Positions 1 through 5,305 of a DNA stretch of 5,305 nucleotides are shown piece after piece. Where the stretch lies: contig JAUHWE010000376.1 of assembly GCA_030424825.1 (NCBI GenBank), positions 1 to 5,305 on the forward strand, in the 5' to 3' direction. The position numbers and the translations under genes are program-made. Source of the DNA: Verrucomicrobiia bacterium. Lineage in GTDB: Bacteria > Verrucomicrobiota > Verrucomicrobiia > Opitutales > Opitutaceae. The notes beneath the pieces were generated by a model that did not search any database, was not told where the DNA came from, and worked only from the letters and a program-made list of their open reading frames with translations. Numbering within the stretch: the stretch's first letter is position 1; each line of letters starts with the position of its first letter.

Positions 1-222
1 CCGAGGAAAGAGTATTTCTATTTTAAAAGAGATCTGGAGGCCATGCGTTCCGGGGACTGGAAACTCCGAACCGCTTCAGGGGCACTCGAACTTTTCGACA
101 TGGCGACGGATCCCTTTGAGCGGATAAATCGAGCCGCAGACAATCCGGAAATAGCCCAATCCCTGCTGGCGCGCATGCATGAAATGGCAAAGGAGATAGG
201 AGTCGGGGTCAAAGAAAAGTGA
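1..222 (+). CDS. Sulfatase (S1, arylsulfatase-type), C-terminal fragment, cut by the left edge
   Basis: The frame is open from base 1 and ends at TGA 220-222, giving 73 residues of a protein whose start lies outside the window. The visible part has the usual C-terminal pattern of type I (S1) sulfatases. A short strand is followed by 'MRSGDWKLR' (residues 15-23), then 'LELFDMATDPFE' (29-40), then an amphipathic helix with 'NPEIAQSLLARMHEMAKEI'. This matches the family's 'R-x-G-D-W-K-L ... L-(F/Y)-(D/N)-L-x-x-D-P-x-E' signature. The catalytic formylglycine region would be upstream, so activity and substrate cannot be judged. S1 sulfatases hydrolyse sulfate esters, usually on sulfated glycans, and are normally exported. 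It lies 315 bases upstream of a second sulfatase in the same direction, so the two look like a tandem pair. I am confident of the family and have no basis for the substrate. Confidence 0.85.
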   Translation, partial: PRKEYFYFKRDLEAMRSGDWKLRTASGALELFDMATDPFERINRAADNPEIAQSLLARMHEMAKEIGVGVKEK

Positions 223-537
223 CCCTCTCCTCAAATTGAGATCCAAGACCACACAGACTTCCCTCTCATCGGCCCACGAGTTGAGATCGTACGGTCGCAT
301 ATCCTCTAAAGCGATACGCGACTCGTAAAATAGGCAACCCCCTGCAAGTCTCACCGCAAAATGCCAGTCCGAATTCACCAGGCAAAAGGCGCCGCATGCC
401 AGCGTACTCTCAAAAATAATCTGCAAGGATCTGTGGATCCAAAAAGCGAATAGGCGTCGCTCCTTTGATCTCGCTAAAGAATCAATCGGTTTCGACTTTG
501 TTGAAAAGTCGTTTATAAGATCCTCTGCCAATTAATC
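223..537. other. Intergenic region between two tandem sulfatase genes
   Basis: These 315 bases hold no convincing gene. The plus-strand frames are broken by stops. One minus-strand frame stays open across the region and into the upstream sulfatase, but it starts at TTG, lacks a ribosome-binding site, overlaps the sulfatase tail by about 49 codons and resembles nothing I know. Near the downstream gene there is a 7-bp hairpin (493-511), a TATAAG (514-519) that could be a -10 element with only a poor -35 partner (TTCGAC, 491-496, 17-base spacing), and a palindrome over the start codon (531-548). No good Shine-Dalgarno sequence precedes the ATG at 538. Confidence 0.6.
493..511. repeat. Inverted repeat / small hairpin upstream of the second sulfatase
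   Basis: CGACTTT (493-499) and AAAGTCG (505-511) are perfect complements around the 5-base loop GTTGA. The stem is followed by TTTATAAG. The T-run is only three long, so it is a weak terminator candidate for the upstream sulfatase. It also sits directly in front of the possible -10 TATAAG, so an operator is equally possible. The sequence does not decide between these. Confidence 0.4.
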
Positions 538-548
538 ATGCGATTAAT
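531..548. repeat. 18-bp palindrome enclosing the start codon of the second sulfatase
   Basis: ATTAATC (531-537) and GATTAAT (542-548) form a perfect 7-bp inverted repeat around ATGC (538-541). The presumed ATG start codon is therefore the first three bases of the 4-base loop. In RNA this would be an AT-rich, weak hairpin at the initiation site. In DNA it could be a dimer-binding operator. The symmetry is directly visible; any regulatory role is inference, and chance is possible in AT-rich leader DNA. Confidence 0.45.
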
Positions 549-900
549 ACCTCTTTTCATTCTCACCCTCTTCGCCCTCCCGATTTCTTCTTCCCAAGGA
601 AATTCAAAACCGAATGTTCTGATTCTCCTAACCGACGACCAGGGCACGCTCGACGTGAACTGCTACGGGGCGAAGGACCTCAACACGCCTCACATGGATT
701 CTCTCGCAGAAACAGGCATCCGTTTTACTCAGGCCTACGCCCACGCGGTTTGCTGTCCTTCGCGAGCAGCGTTACTCACCGGTCGACATCCCAATCGCGG
801 GGGAGTTCAGAGTTGGCTGCAAGGGGACCGCAATGGAAGCGACGCCCACCTCGGCAACATGGACCCTTCGGAATTCACCCTTGCTGAGGTGCTCAAGGAA

Positions 901-912
901 GCCGGCTTCGAC
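901..912 (+). other. Inferred junction of an in-frame deletion in the sulfatase
   Basis: Codons 122-125 read Ala-Gly-Phe-Asp. In intact relatives the Gly of 'EAG' is followed by an aromatic residue and some 25-30 residues that include GKWH, before a 'GFD-x-(F/H)FG' segment resumes. Here both flanks are excellent family matches and meet at one Gly-Phe. This fits a deletion between two similar 'GG-C-T-(A/T)-C' codon pairs. The exact length and the microhomology are inferred, because the ancestral sequence is not in the window. Confidence 0.6.
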
Positions 913-1115
913 CAACACTTCGGACACCTTTCCGGCTTTATTGACAACTACACCCACTATTTCCTACACGGACAGGGGTATCACGATCTCTATGACAACA
1001 ACGAGGAAATTTATCGAAGAAACGAATACTTCCCGGTCATGATGGTTGATGAGGCTGTCAAGTACATCGGCACAGAACGTGAAGTCCCGTTTTTCGCGAC
1101 TGTGGCCTTCAACCT

Positions 1116-1121
1116 CCCCCC
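1116..1121 (+). other. Six-C run, site of the sulfatase frameshift
   Basis: Reading frame 0 gives Asn-Leu-Pro-Pro-Leu-Pro here and then unrelated residues to TGA at 1213-1215. With one C removed it gives Asn-Leu-Pro-His-Tyr-Pro-Glu, which is the expected sulfatase 'PH-x-P' motif. A one-base gain in a homopolymer is the simplest explanation, whether in the genome or as a read or consensus error. Programmed +1 slippage on a C-run is conceivable, but I see no supporting stop codon or stimulatory element right at the site. Confidence 0.85.
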
Positions 1122-1898
1122 ACTACCCCGAGCAACCGCTGCAGGAACTCAAGCAAGCCTACCCAGAACTCGAGATGCCGCGCCAATCCTACGCCCGGGT
1201 ATTGGAAACGGTTGACCGGCTAATCGGTCGCATCCTCCAGAAACTAGACGAAACCGGGCAACGGGAGGACACGATTATCATTTTCAGTAGCGACAATGGC
1301 CATTCCGAAGAAAACAACAGTGGCATTACCGTTGGCTATCACAATAGCGGGTACCCAATCGGTCACTACTATTTGGCCCATGGCGGGGGTGGTTATACCG
1401 GCAAGTGGATTGGACACAAAGCGACGTTTCTGGAAGGCGGCGTGCGCGTTCCTATGGTCATCAGCTATCCCAAAGCGCTTCCCCAAGGTGCCGTCCGCGA
1501 TCAAGCCATCACAATTATGGATTGGATGCCCACCCTTCTGGATCTCATCGGCCTACCCGCACCTCCCAATCCCCTCGATGGGCATAGCCTGCTGCCCATC
1601 ATTCACGATGCCAAAGCTCCCACCTCGCATCCCGTGCTTCACTTCGACTGGAGGGAGGATTGGGCCGTACGCGAAGGCGATTGGAAACTCATCGCCAAGA
1701 AGAACCGCCAAAGCGGCGAAATGGTTTACTCGCTTCACAACCTCGCCGACGAAAAACCGGAAGTGAAGGACTATGCCAGCGAAAAGCCAGAACGCGTCGC
1801 TCACTTTAAAGAGCTTCACGAAAACTGGGCGAAAGATGTGAAACGACGGTAATACTAAGACAATTACGATTCACTTCGTTTCAACAGGACAGAAACTT

Positions 1899-1914
1899 AT
1901 CGGCATGACCCGAT
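1899..1914. terminator. Weak hairpin in the convergent intergenic gap, possible bidirectional terminator
   Basis: ATCGG (1899-1903) and CCGAT (1910-1914) pair around the 6-base loop CATGAC. The hairpin sits between the sulfatase stop at 1852 and the stop of the minus-strand gene at 1953. On the plus strand a TTTT follows after six bases (1921-1924); on the minus strand only GTTTC follows. Position and symmetry suit a shared terminator, but the stem is short and the T-tracts are poor. Confidence 0.25.
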
Positions 1915-1952
1915 GGCACATTTTCCAATCTTCCTTTGTGCGATGCGAATCA

Positions 1953-4385
1953 CTACTCCACGAGTGGCTCGAGTAAACTTGTCGGTCCATTGTAGGTTGT
2001 CGGATAGCTTTCTCGAGGAGCACCGATAGCGAGCAACGGATGATTAATCAATTCGCTTTTGAGGACATCCGGATCTGCTTCGGCTGGAACCTTGTCTAGC
2101 CAGTAAGCTAGAACGCTTCCGTTTTGGTACCGGCACTCTACTACAAAATTGGGCGGATAGGCGGTGGCAAGTTGCTGGTAGCGATACTTTATCGCTGACC
2201 TCTTGTCAGGATCGGCTAAGTCATACGTGCCCGAAGGAGTGGCAATGGGGCCACTGGTGGCGATGCTGAGATCGAACAACTTCGTATTGCCCGGCGTATC
2301 ACCAAAGATGTATATACCCACTTCCTTCAAACTATCTGGACCCGGCTCGACAATAGTGGCGTGGGCTCGGATCGGAGCCATTTTTTGTGTGTGAGCGCGA
2401 TAGGTTAATGGTACGTAGTCCGTACTCGCTCGATTGAGCAGTGCCTGGGGGGAAGGAGGCAACCAACCTGCTGGCGTATTGTGGAATCGAAACCAGGCAA
2501 GCCCATGCGATGGGTCTGTTTCCAGCGTTTGAAAGAGTAGTTTTTCGTCAAAAGCAGCATCTGGAGATGCCGGAGCGATCTCCGCCAGAAGAAGGACGCG
2601 TTCCGACTGAATCGACGGTTCATTCCTCATCATTCGGTACAGATTGTCACCGAACTGCTTGAGGATGGGGCCACTGTAGGATTCTCGCTCGAAGAGATAG
2701 TTGACGCTCCACGCGGACAGAGCCATATTCGGGATATCGAAGGTCATAGAGCCATTTTGAAAAAACTGCCTTAACGCATTGAAGACTTCCGATGGTGACG
2801 TGTCGTTTGCTGAGTTTAGGTTGCTTGCGAACGCAGCAGCGAAACGAGGGTCCACCTTTAGAGTACGGCGCCCTGTCTCTCGAGGTGGCTGATAGACTCC
2901 CTCGTCCATGTGTGCGCCTTGAGTGGTTACGACATCCAACTCTATTGCGTCTGCCGGAAGATCCTGCGGGCAATAATCGTTCATCAATTCTACATAGCGG
3001 CTAATGAGCGGAGCGGACTCTACCGTGTAGGCGGGGTTGAAGTCGCCATCTAGTACTTGCTTGGCGGGAATCGTAGTTGGAGTATTGCCGAATTGACGGC
3101 GGTAGTCTTCGCGAAAAGCATCCCAGTAGGCGTCCGGTCGAACTTCGTAGCCGAGCGCCGCAGCGGTTTTGGCTTGCGCGATCTCGAGGGCGGCACGCAA
3201 TTCATCCCTATTCATTTCCGCACCTTTGACCGCTTTTACGATCTCACTGCGTCTCAGCGCCTCGTCACGTATTCGGAGAAATTCAGTTACGCTTTGAGGC
3301 GCAGGATTGTAGGGATCGAAGGACCCCACAGACGAAATCGAACCGTCAGCGTATTCGATAACACTAGCCCCCAACGTGACAAGCGTATGACCCTTTTTCC
3401 CATAAGTAACGTTGAACGGAAGCGATTCGTAATCGACTCCCAAAGCGAATCTCCAGACCTTTGCCCTACGCTGTCCATTACCACTTATTCGTTCCGGGTC
3501 GAGGGCATCAAGAGCAGCTTTGAGAGGTTCGAGATCATATACTTTCAAATGGTCAATTGTCGGATGGGGAACCAATGGGGCAATCTTGTCATTGGCGTCA
3601 GCATCGTAAATGGCTGCCACAAAATTCTGGGTCATTCCTAGAATCGAGTAATAGCGAACGCCTTCGCCTCTGCCTACTTCGCGGGCTTCGGCGATTCCTA
3701 CTGTGAGAAGTAGCAACTCGTATTCATCCAGTTCATCGAGGTTTCCTCCACAGGTGCGACAAGCATCCTGGAGGGTAGTATCTGTCAAACTGCGCTGATC
3801 CTTCATGCAGGCCGCAATTGGCGAACCCGGCACACCGTTCTGTCCCCCAAGACTTTTCCGATCGATCGAGAAACTCTCAATGCCTCCTGCGTTACGTATT
3901 CTAAGTTGAGCAATTGGTCGCTCATAGTTTCTTTCCTGGGAATTCCTGCTAAGAGAATAAGGTGAGGAATAGCCTTGGTAGTAATGCAACGTCCCTATTC
4001 CAAATTGATTACGCCGGTACCGGACTTGACCATCCCGCTGCGTCCGTAAAGCGTCTTCAAAGGCACCGCCTGTCCTTATAGCCACCTCCATTTCCGCGAT
4101 CATGTCAGGGTCGTAAGTGTATGAGCCATTCTTCAAATCGATGATCGGGCGACGTTCCTCCCATTTTATCTTATGGATGAAGATGTGTTGATTTTGGCCA
4201 CGTTGACCGGGTTCGATGTAGTAGTCCATTCGCTCTCCGGAGTGGACGAGGCGAGCGTTCTCGAAACCACGTTCCGCAAGGGTAACCTCTCCGCTCGGAC
4301 GGATTATCGGTTCTTCGATTCTAAGCGCTTCCTGTGCGGAAGCGACCACTACGGTCGCACAAAAGTAGATCAGTATGTATTTCAT
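1953..4385 (-). CDS. Secreted hypothetical protein, 810 residues, no recognised family
   Basis: This is an uninterrupted frame from ATG 4383-4385 to TAG 1953-1955. Residues 1-18 look like a Sec signal peptide: a Lys, a hydrophobic core, then Ala-Ser-Ala before Gln18, with likely cleavage at ASA|Q. No further membrane segment is obvious, so the mature protein is probably periplasmic or outside the cell. There is no lipobox. Roughly, residues 19-190 are rich in Tyr, Arg and Gly. Residues 191-225 carry Cys193, Cys209 and Cys212, the last two as C-R-T-C-G-G. Residues 365-430 are charged and probably helical. Residues 660-765 look strand-rich. Two more cysteines are at 472 and 751. I recognise no catalytic motif or repeat and assign no function. 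The start fits because the signal peptide begins there; no Shine-Dalgarno sequence is visible, but a plausible promoter lies about 50 bases upstream. It is convergent with the sulfatases and lies downstream of a PIG-L-type gene on the same strand, separated by 520 bases, so it is probably transcribed alone. Confidence 0.85.
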   Translation of the reverse strand: MKYILIYFCATVVVASAQEALRIEEPIIRPSGEVTLAERGFENARLVHSGERMDYYIEPGQRGQNQHIFIHKIKWEERRPIIDLKNGSYTYDPDMIAEMEVAIRTGGAFEDALRTQRDGQVRYRRNQFGIGTLHYYQGYSSPYSLSRNSQERNYERPIAQLRIRNAGGIESFSIDRKSLGGQNGVPGSPIAACMKDQRSLTDTTLQDACRTCGGNLDELDEYELLLLTVGIAEAREVGRGEGVRYYSILGMTQNFVAAIYDADANDKIAPLVPHPTIDHLKVYDLEPLKAALDALDPERISGNGQRRAKVWRFALGVDYESLPFNVTYGKKGHTLVTLGASVIEYADGSISSVGSFDPYNPAPQSVTEFLRIRDEALRRSEIVKAVKGAEMNRDELRAALEIAQAKTAAALGYEVRPDAYWDAFREDYRRQFGNTPTTIPAKQVLDGDFNPAYTVESAPLISRYVELMNDYCPQDLPADAIELDVVTTQGAHMDEGVYQPPRETGRRTLKVDPRFAAAFASNLNSANDTSPSEVFNALRQFFQNGSMTFDIPNMALSAWSVNYLFERESYSGPILKQFGDNLYRMMRNEPSIQSERVLLLAEIAPASPDAAFDEKLLFQTLETDPSHGLAWFRFHNTPAGWLPPSPQALLNRASTDYVPLTYRAHTQKMAPIRAHATIVEPGPDSLKEVGIYIFGDTPGNTKLFDLSIATSGPIATPSGTYDLADPDKRSAIKYRYQQLATAYPPNFVVECRYQNGSVLAYWLDKVPAEADPDVLKSELINHPLLAIGAPRESYPTTYNGPTSLLEPLVE

Positions 4386-4436
4386 CGCATCAAGACAGTT
4401 TTGAAACGCCTAAGCTTGGTTCAACTACTAAAAGTA

Positions 4437-4464
4437 ATTCTATCGAAAAGGTAGTTAAATGCAA
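4437..4464 (-). promoter_or_regulatory. Candidate sigma70-like promoter of the 810-residue protein gene
   Basis: On the minus strand TTGCAT (4464-4459, three of six matches to TTGACA) is followed after 16 bases by TAGAAT (4442-4437, five of six matches to TATAAT). Transcription would start near 4430 and leave a leader of about 45 bases before the ATG at 4385. The -10 is good and the -35 weak, which suits a promoter needing an activator. Sigma-factor preferences in this group may differ from the E. coli consensus used here. Confidence 0.4.
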
Positions 4465-4470
4465 GAGTTG

Positions 4471-4487
4471 AAGTCAAGAGAAAGTCA
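4471..4487. repeat. Tandem AAGTCA direct repeat with an 11-base period
   Basis: AAGTCA occurs at 4471-4476 and again at 4482-4487, giving TGACTT-N5-TGACTT on the minus strand, 5-10 bases upstream of the candidate -35. Direct half-sites one helical turn apart are the known layout for OmpR/PhoB-type response regulators. The bases do not match a specific known box, so the regulator is unknown. Confidence 0.35.
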
Positions 4488-4506
4488 GGTGACAACTCCC
4501 CTTGAG

Positions 4507-4521
4507 CTAAGCCAGGCTTAG
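4507..4521. repeat. 15-bp palindrome upstream of the secreted-protein promoter
   Basis: CTAAGCC (4507-4513) and GGCTTAG (4515-4521) are perfect complements around a single A. The arm core CTAAGC occurs again at 4410-4415 in the presumed leader, 97 bases away. An odd-length, tightly centred palindrome is typical of a dimeric DNA-binding site more than of a terminator, and no T-run follows on either strand. Confidence 0.45.
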
Positions 4522-4832
4522 AATCTATTCGCAGTTTGCTCTATCATTTCTGGAACCACCGTTTCGCATAGTCCCATTGTTTATCACCTGAAACGAGACC
4601 CTCGGCTGCAATCAAAGATTGCCCGCATTTGCATGATTGTCGGTCCAGATCTTGAATCATTGAAACACCAAAAATAAAATACATCCTACGGATCGCTGTA
4701 CTTGAGACGGTAGGAGGTCTTTTGTTCACTCGGGTTTCTTATGTATAGGTCGAGAAGTGAACCATTCCCTTCGATGGCCGACCGGCCCGCATTGCTATTG
4801 GAACGGATGGCAAACAGACTCCTTGCCACGAG

Positions 4833-4870
4833 CCGGAATTTAGTGTGGCGAGCTCTACGACTAAATCCGG
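4833..4870. terminator. Bulged hairpin just downstream of the PIG-L-type gene
   Basis: CCGGAATTTAGT (4833-4844) pairs with ACTAAATCCGG (4860-4870), 11 base pairs with one bulged A, around a 15-base loop that itself contains GAGCTC. On the minus strand it begins 36 bases after the stop of the deacetylase gene, the right place for a terminator or an RNA 3' end structure. No T-run follows, so it is not a classic intrinsic terminator. Confidence 0.35.
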
Positions 4871-4905
4871 AATCCGGTGGATAGCTCTCTACCCAACACA
4901 TAGCG

Positions 4906-5305
4906 CTACCCTAGCATCGGAAATAAACGCCGAATCGCGCTTCCATCCATCTCGGCCCCATACTCGCAGGCTTCAAAGGACTCCGCGTTGAGGACACCGC
5001 ATCCTCGCCCGTCGCCATAATAGCGTTTCAGGAGTTCGCGCGACTCTTCACTAGGGCGGCTGAATCCGTGAGCAAATCGAGCAAGAGCGCCCAGTCGCTT
5101 ATCGGGATCATCCGGCATATCAATTCCATGTCGATCGATCCAAGGGAGCCATTCGAAGAACTGGGAAGCGTGGCAAGCGAGCATCTGTATCTTTATCTCC
5201 ATGACAGAATCTATATCCACCGCCACGTCTGCCCGAAAGGGCAAGGGCTTTTGAAAGTCGTCCGAGAAGTAGGCGATTACCGGCGCCTTTTCCAATCGAG
5301 GCGTG
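4906..5305 (-). CDS. PIG-L/LmbE family deacetylase, C-terminal part, cut by the right edge
   Basis: The frame is open from the right edge (first full codon 5302-5304) to TAG 4906-4908, giving 132 residues. A TTG at 5293-5295 could be read as a start but lies inside conserved sequence, so the gene continues beyond the window. Counting from the edge, residues 22-32 read 'PFRADVAVDID', followed by 'KIQMLACHASQFFEWLP' (38-54, His codon 5170-5172) and near the end 'SFEACEYG' (109-116) and 'RRLFPML'. The order 'P-D-x-x-V-D-I ... K ... C-H-x-S-Q-x-x-E-W-L-P ... E-x-C-E-Y-G' is typical of LmbE-like proteins in Planctomycetota and relatives. This family removes N-acetyl groups from GlcNAc-type substrates using zinc bound by an N-terminal AHPDD motif, which would be outside the window. 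Substrate is unknown. It is on the same strand as the 810-residue gene, but a 520-base gap argues against a tight operon. Confidence 0.8.
   Translation of the reverse strand, partial: TPRLEKAPVIAYFSDDFQKPLPFRADVAVDIDSVMEIKIQMLACHASQFFEWLPWIDRHGIDMPDDPDKRLGALARFAHGFSRPSEESRELLKRYYGDGRGCGVLNAESFEACEYGAEMDGSAIRRLFPMLG

Larger units (their letters stand above)
538..1852 (+). pseudogene. Secreted type I (S1) sulfatase, broken by a frameshift and an internal deletion
   Basis: The first part, 538-1215 (225 codons), starts with a Sec-type signal peptide (residues 1 to about 20). It has the metal-binding 'DDQG' at D33-D34 and the formylglycine signature C72-C73-P74-S75-R76 followed by 'LLTGR'. The rest continues in the +1 frame from about 1121 to the TAA at 1850-1852. 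It carries 'PHYPEQP' (His codon 1121-1123), 'SSDNG' (D codon 1292-1294), 'GYTGKWIGHKATFLEGG' (Lys codon 1418-1420) and a C-terminal 'GDWKL'. Removing one C from the run at 1116-1121 joins the frames into about 437 residues. A second defect is the missing 'GY-x-T-x-x-x-GKWH(L/M)G' stretch, normally found after 'TLAEVLKEAG'; here residue 123 runs straight into 'FDQHFGHLSGF'. That motif supplies the active-site Lys and His in S1 sulfatases. As written, the frame-0 product lacks the C-terminal metal and substrate residues. A sequencing error could explain the frameshift, but hardly the in-frame gap. Its start follows the signal peptide; no clear ribosome-binding site is seen. Substrate unknown. 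Confidence 0.85.
4422..4499. repeat. Four AACT-type half-sites arranged as two inverted pairs around the promoter
   Basis: AACTAC (4423-4428) is inverted as GTAGTT (4451-4456), and GAGTTG (4465-4470) is inverted as CAACTC (4493-4498). Both pairs have perfect 6-bp arms and the same 22-base spacer, and the second pair is offset from the first by 42 bases, about four helical turns. All four half-sites share AACT(A/C)C in one orientation. The first pair brackets the -10 and the second lies just upstream of the -35. The repeats are directly visible; a transcription-factor role is inference. Confidence 0.4.
4386..4905. other. 520-base non-coding region upstream of the 810-residue secreted protein
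   Basis: I find no supportable gene here. Two short minus-strand frames (4544-4729 from GTG, 4686-4901 from ATG) have compositions typical of chance translation and no family resemblance. The proximal 140 bases (4386-4525) are rich in short repeats: a candidate promoter, four AACT-type half-sites, an 11-base-period direct repeat and a 15-bp palindrome. The distal part (4526-4830) shows nothing I can name. A bulged hairpin (4833-4870) lies just after the stop of the PIG-L-type gene. Confidence 0.6.

Noticed and set aside
76..531. Minus-strand open frame of 151 codons across the gap between the sulfatases
   Set aside because: It starts at TTG, has no ribosome-binding site, overlaps the conserved sulfatase tail by about 49 codons and resembles no known family. 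It is probably an antisense by-product, though a gene confined to the gap cannot be fully excluded.
1116..1215. Programmed +1 frameshift in the sulfatase as a regulated event
   Set aside because: There is a slippery C-run, but no adjacent stop codon or clear stimulatory structure, sulfatases are not known for this, and the separate GKWH deletion favours decay.
3057..3641. Plus-strand open frame of 194 codons inside the 810-residue gene
   Set aside because: It lies fully antisense to a gene with a signal peptide and continuous frame, and its translation looks like a random mix.
4544..4729. 61-codon minus-strand frame with a C-K-C motif
   Set aside because: GTG start without a ribosome-binding site, short, overlaps another chance frame and shows no recognisable pattern.
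4686..4901. 71-codon minus-strand frame starting four bases after the deacetylase stop, with AGGG upstream of its ATG
   Set aside because: The operon-like spacing is attractive, but the Ser/Arg-rich composition and lack of any family resemblance suggest chance. It also runs through the bulged hairpin.
5293..5295. TTG as the start of a complete 129-residue protein at the right edge
   Set aside because: The frame stays open to the window edge, and the visible sequence matches only the C-terminal part of the PIG-L/LmbE fold, so the gene is truncated by the window.

Overview
The window reads like an accessory, polysaccharide-catabolic stretch of a bacterium from the Planctomycetota/Verrucomicrobiota/Lentisphaerota group. 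This is inferred from three things: tandem secreted arylsulfatase-type genes, a PIG-L/LmbE-type deacetylase with the C-terminal motif set common in that group, and start sites with no clear Shine-Dalgarno sequence. I cannot name a species. No rRNA, tRNA, CRISPR array, transposase or phage gene is visible.

Layout. Bases 1-222 (+) are the C-terminal end of a sulfatase that begins outside the window. A 315-base gap follows, with a small hairpin and a palindrome that straddles the next start codon. Bases 538-1852 (+) hold a second sulfatase that is broken twice. A stretch that should carry the conserved GKWH-type motif is missing in frame near 901-912, and an extra C in a six-C run (1116-1121) shifts the frame one codon before a conserved PH-x-P histidine. 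A 100-base convergent gap with a weak hairpin separates it from 1953-4385 (-), an 810-residue predicted secreted protein of unknown function. Upstream of that gene lies a 520-base non-coding region (4386-4905). It holds a plausible promoter, a cluster of repeated AACT-type half-sites, an 11-base-period direct repeat, a 15-bp palindrome and a bulged hairpin. Bases 4906-5305 (-) are the C-terminal part of a PIG-L/LmbE family deacetylase that runs off the right edge.

How the genes fit together. Sulfatases and N-deacetylases can both act on decorated, amino-sugar-containing or sulfated glycans, so a shared catabolic theme is reasonable. The sequence does not show substrate or co-regulation, and the two gene pairs are on opposite strands. 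The best-supported surprises are the doubly damaged sulfatase and the unrecognised exported 810-residue protein with its structured upstream region. I do not see a convincing new multi-gene system in this window.
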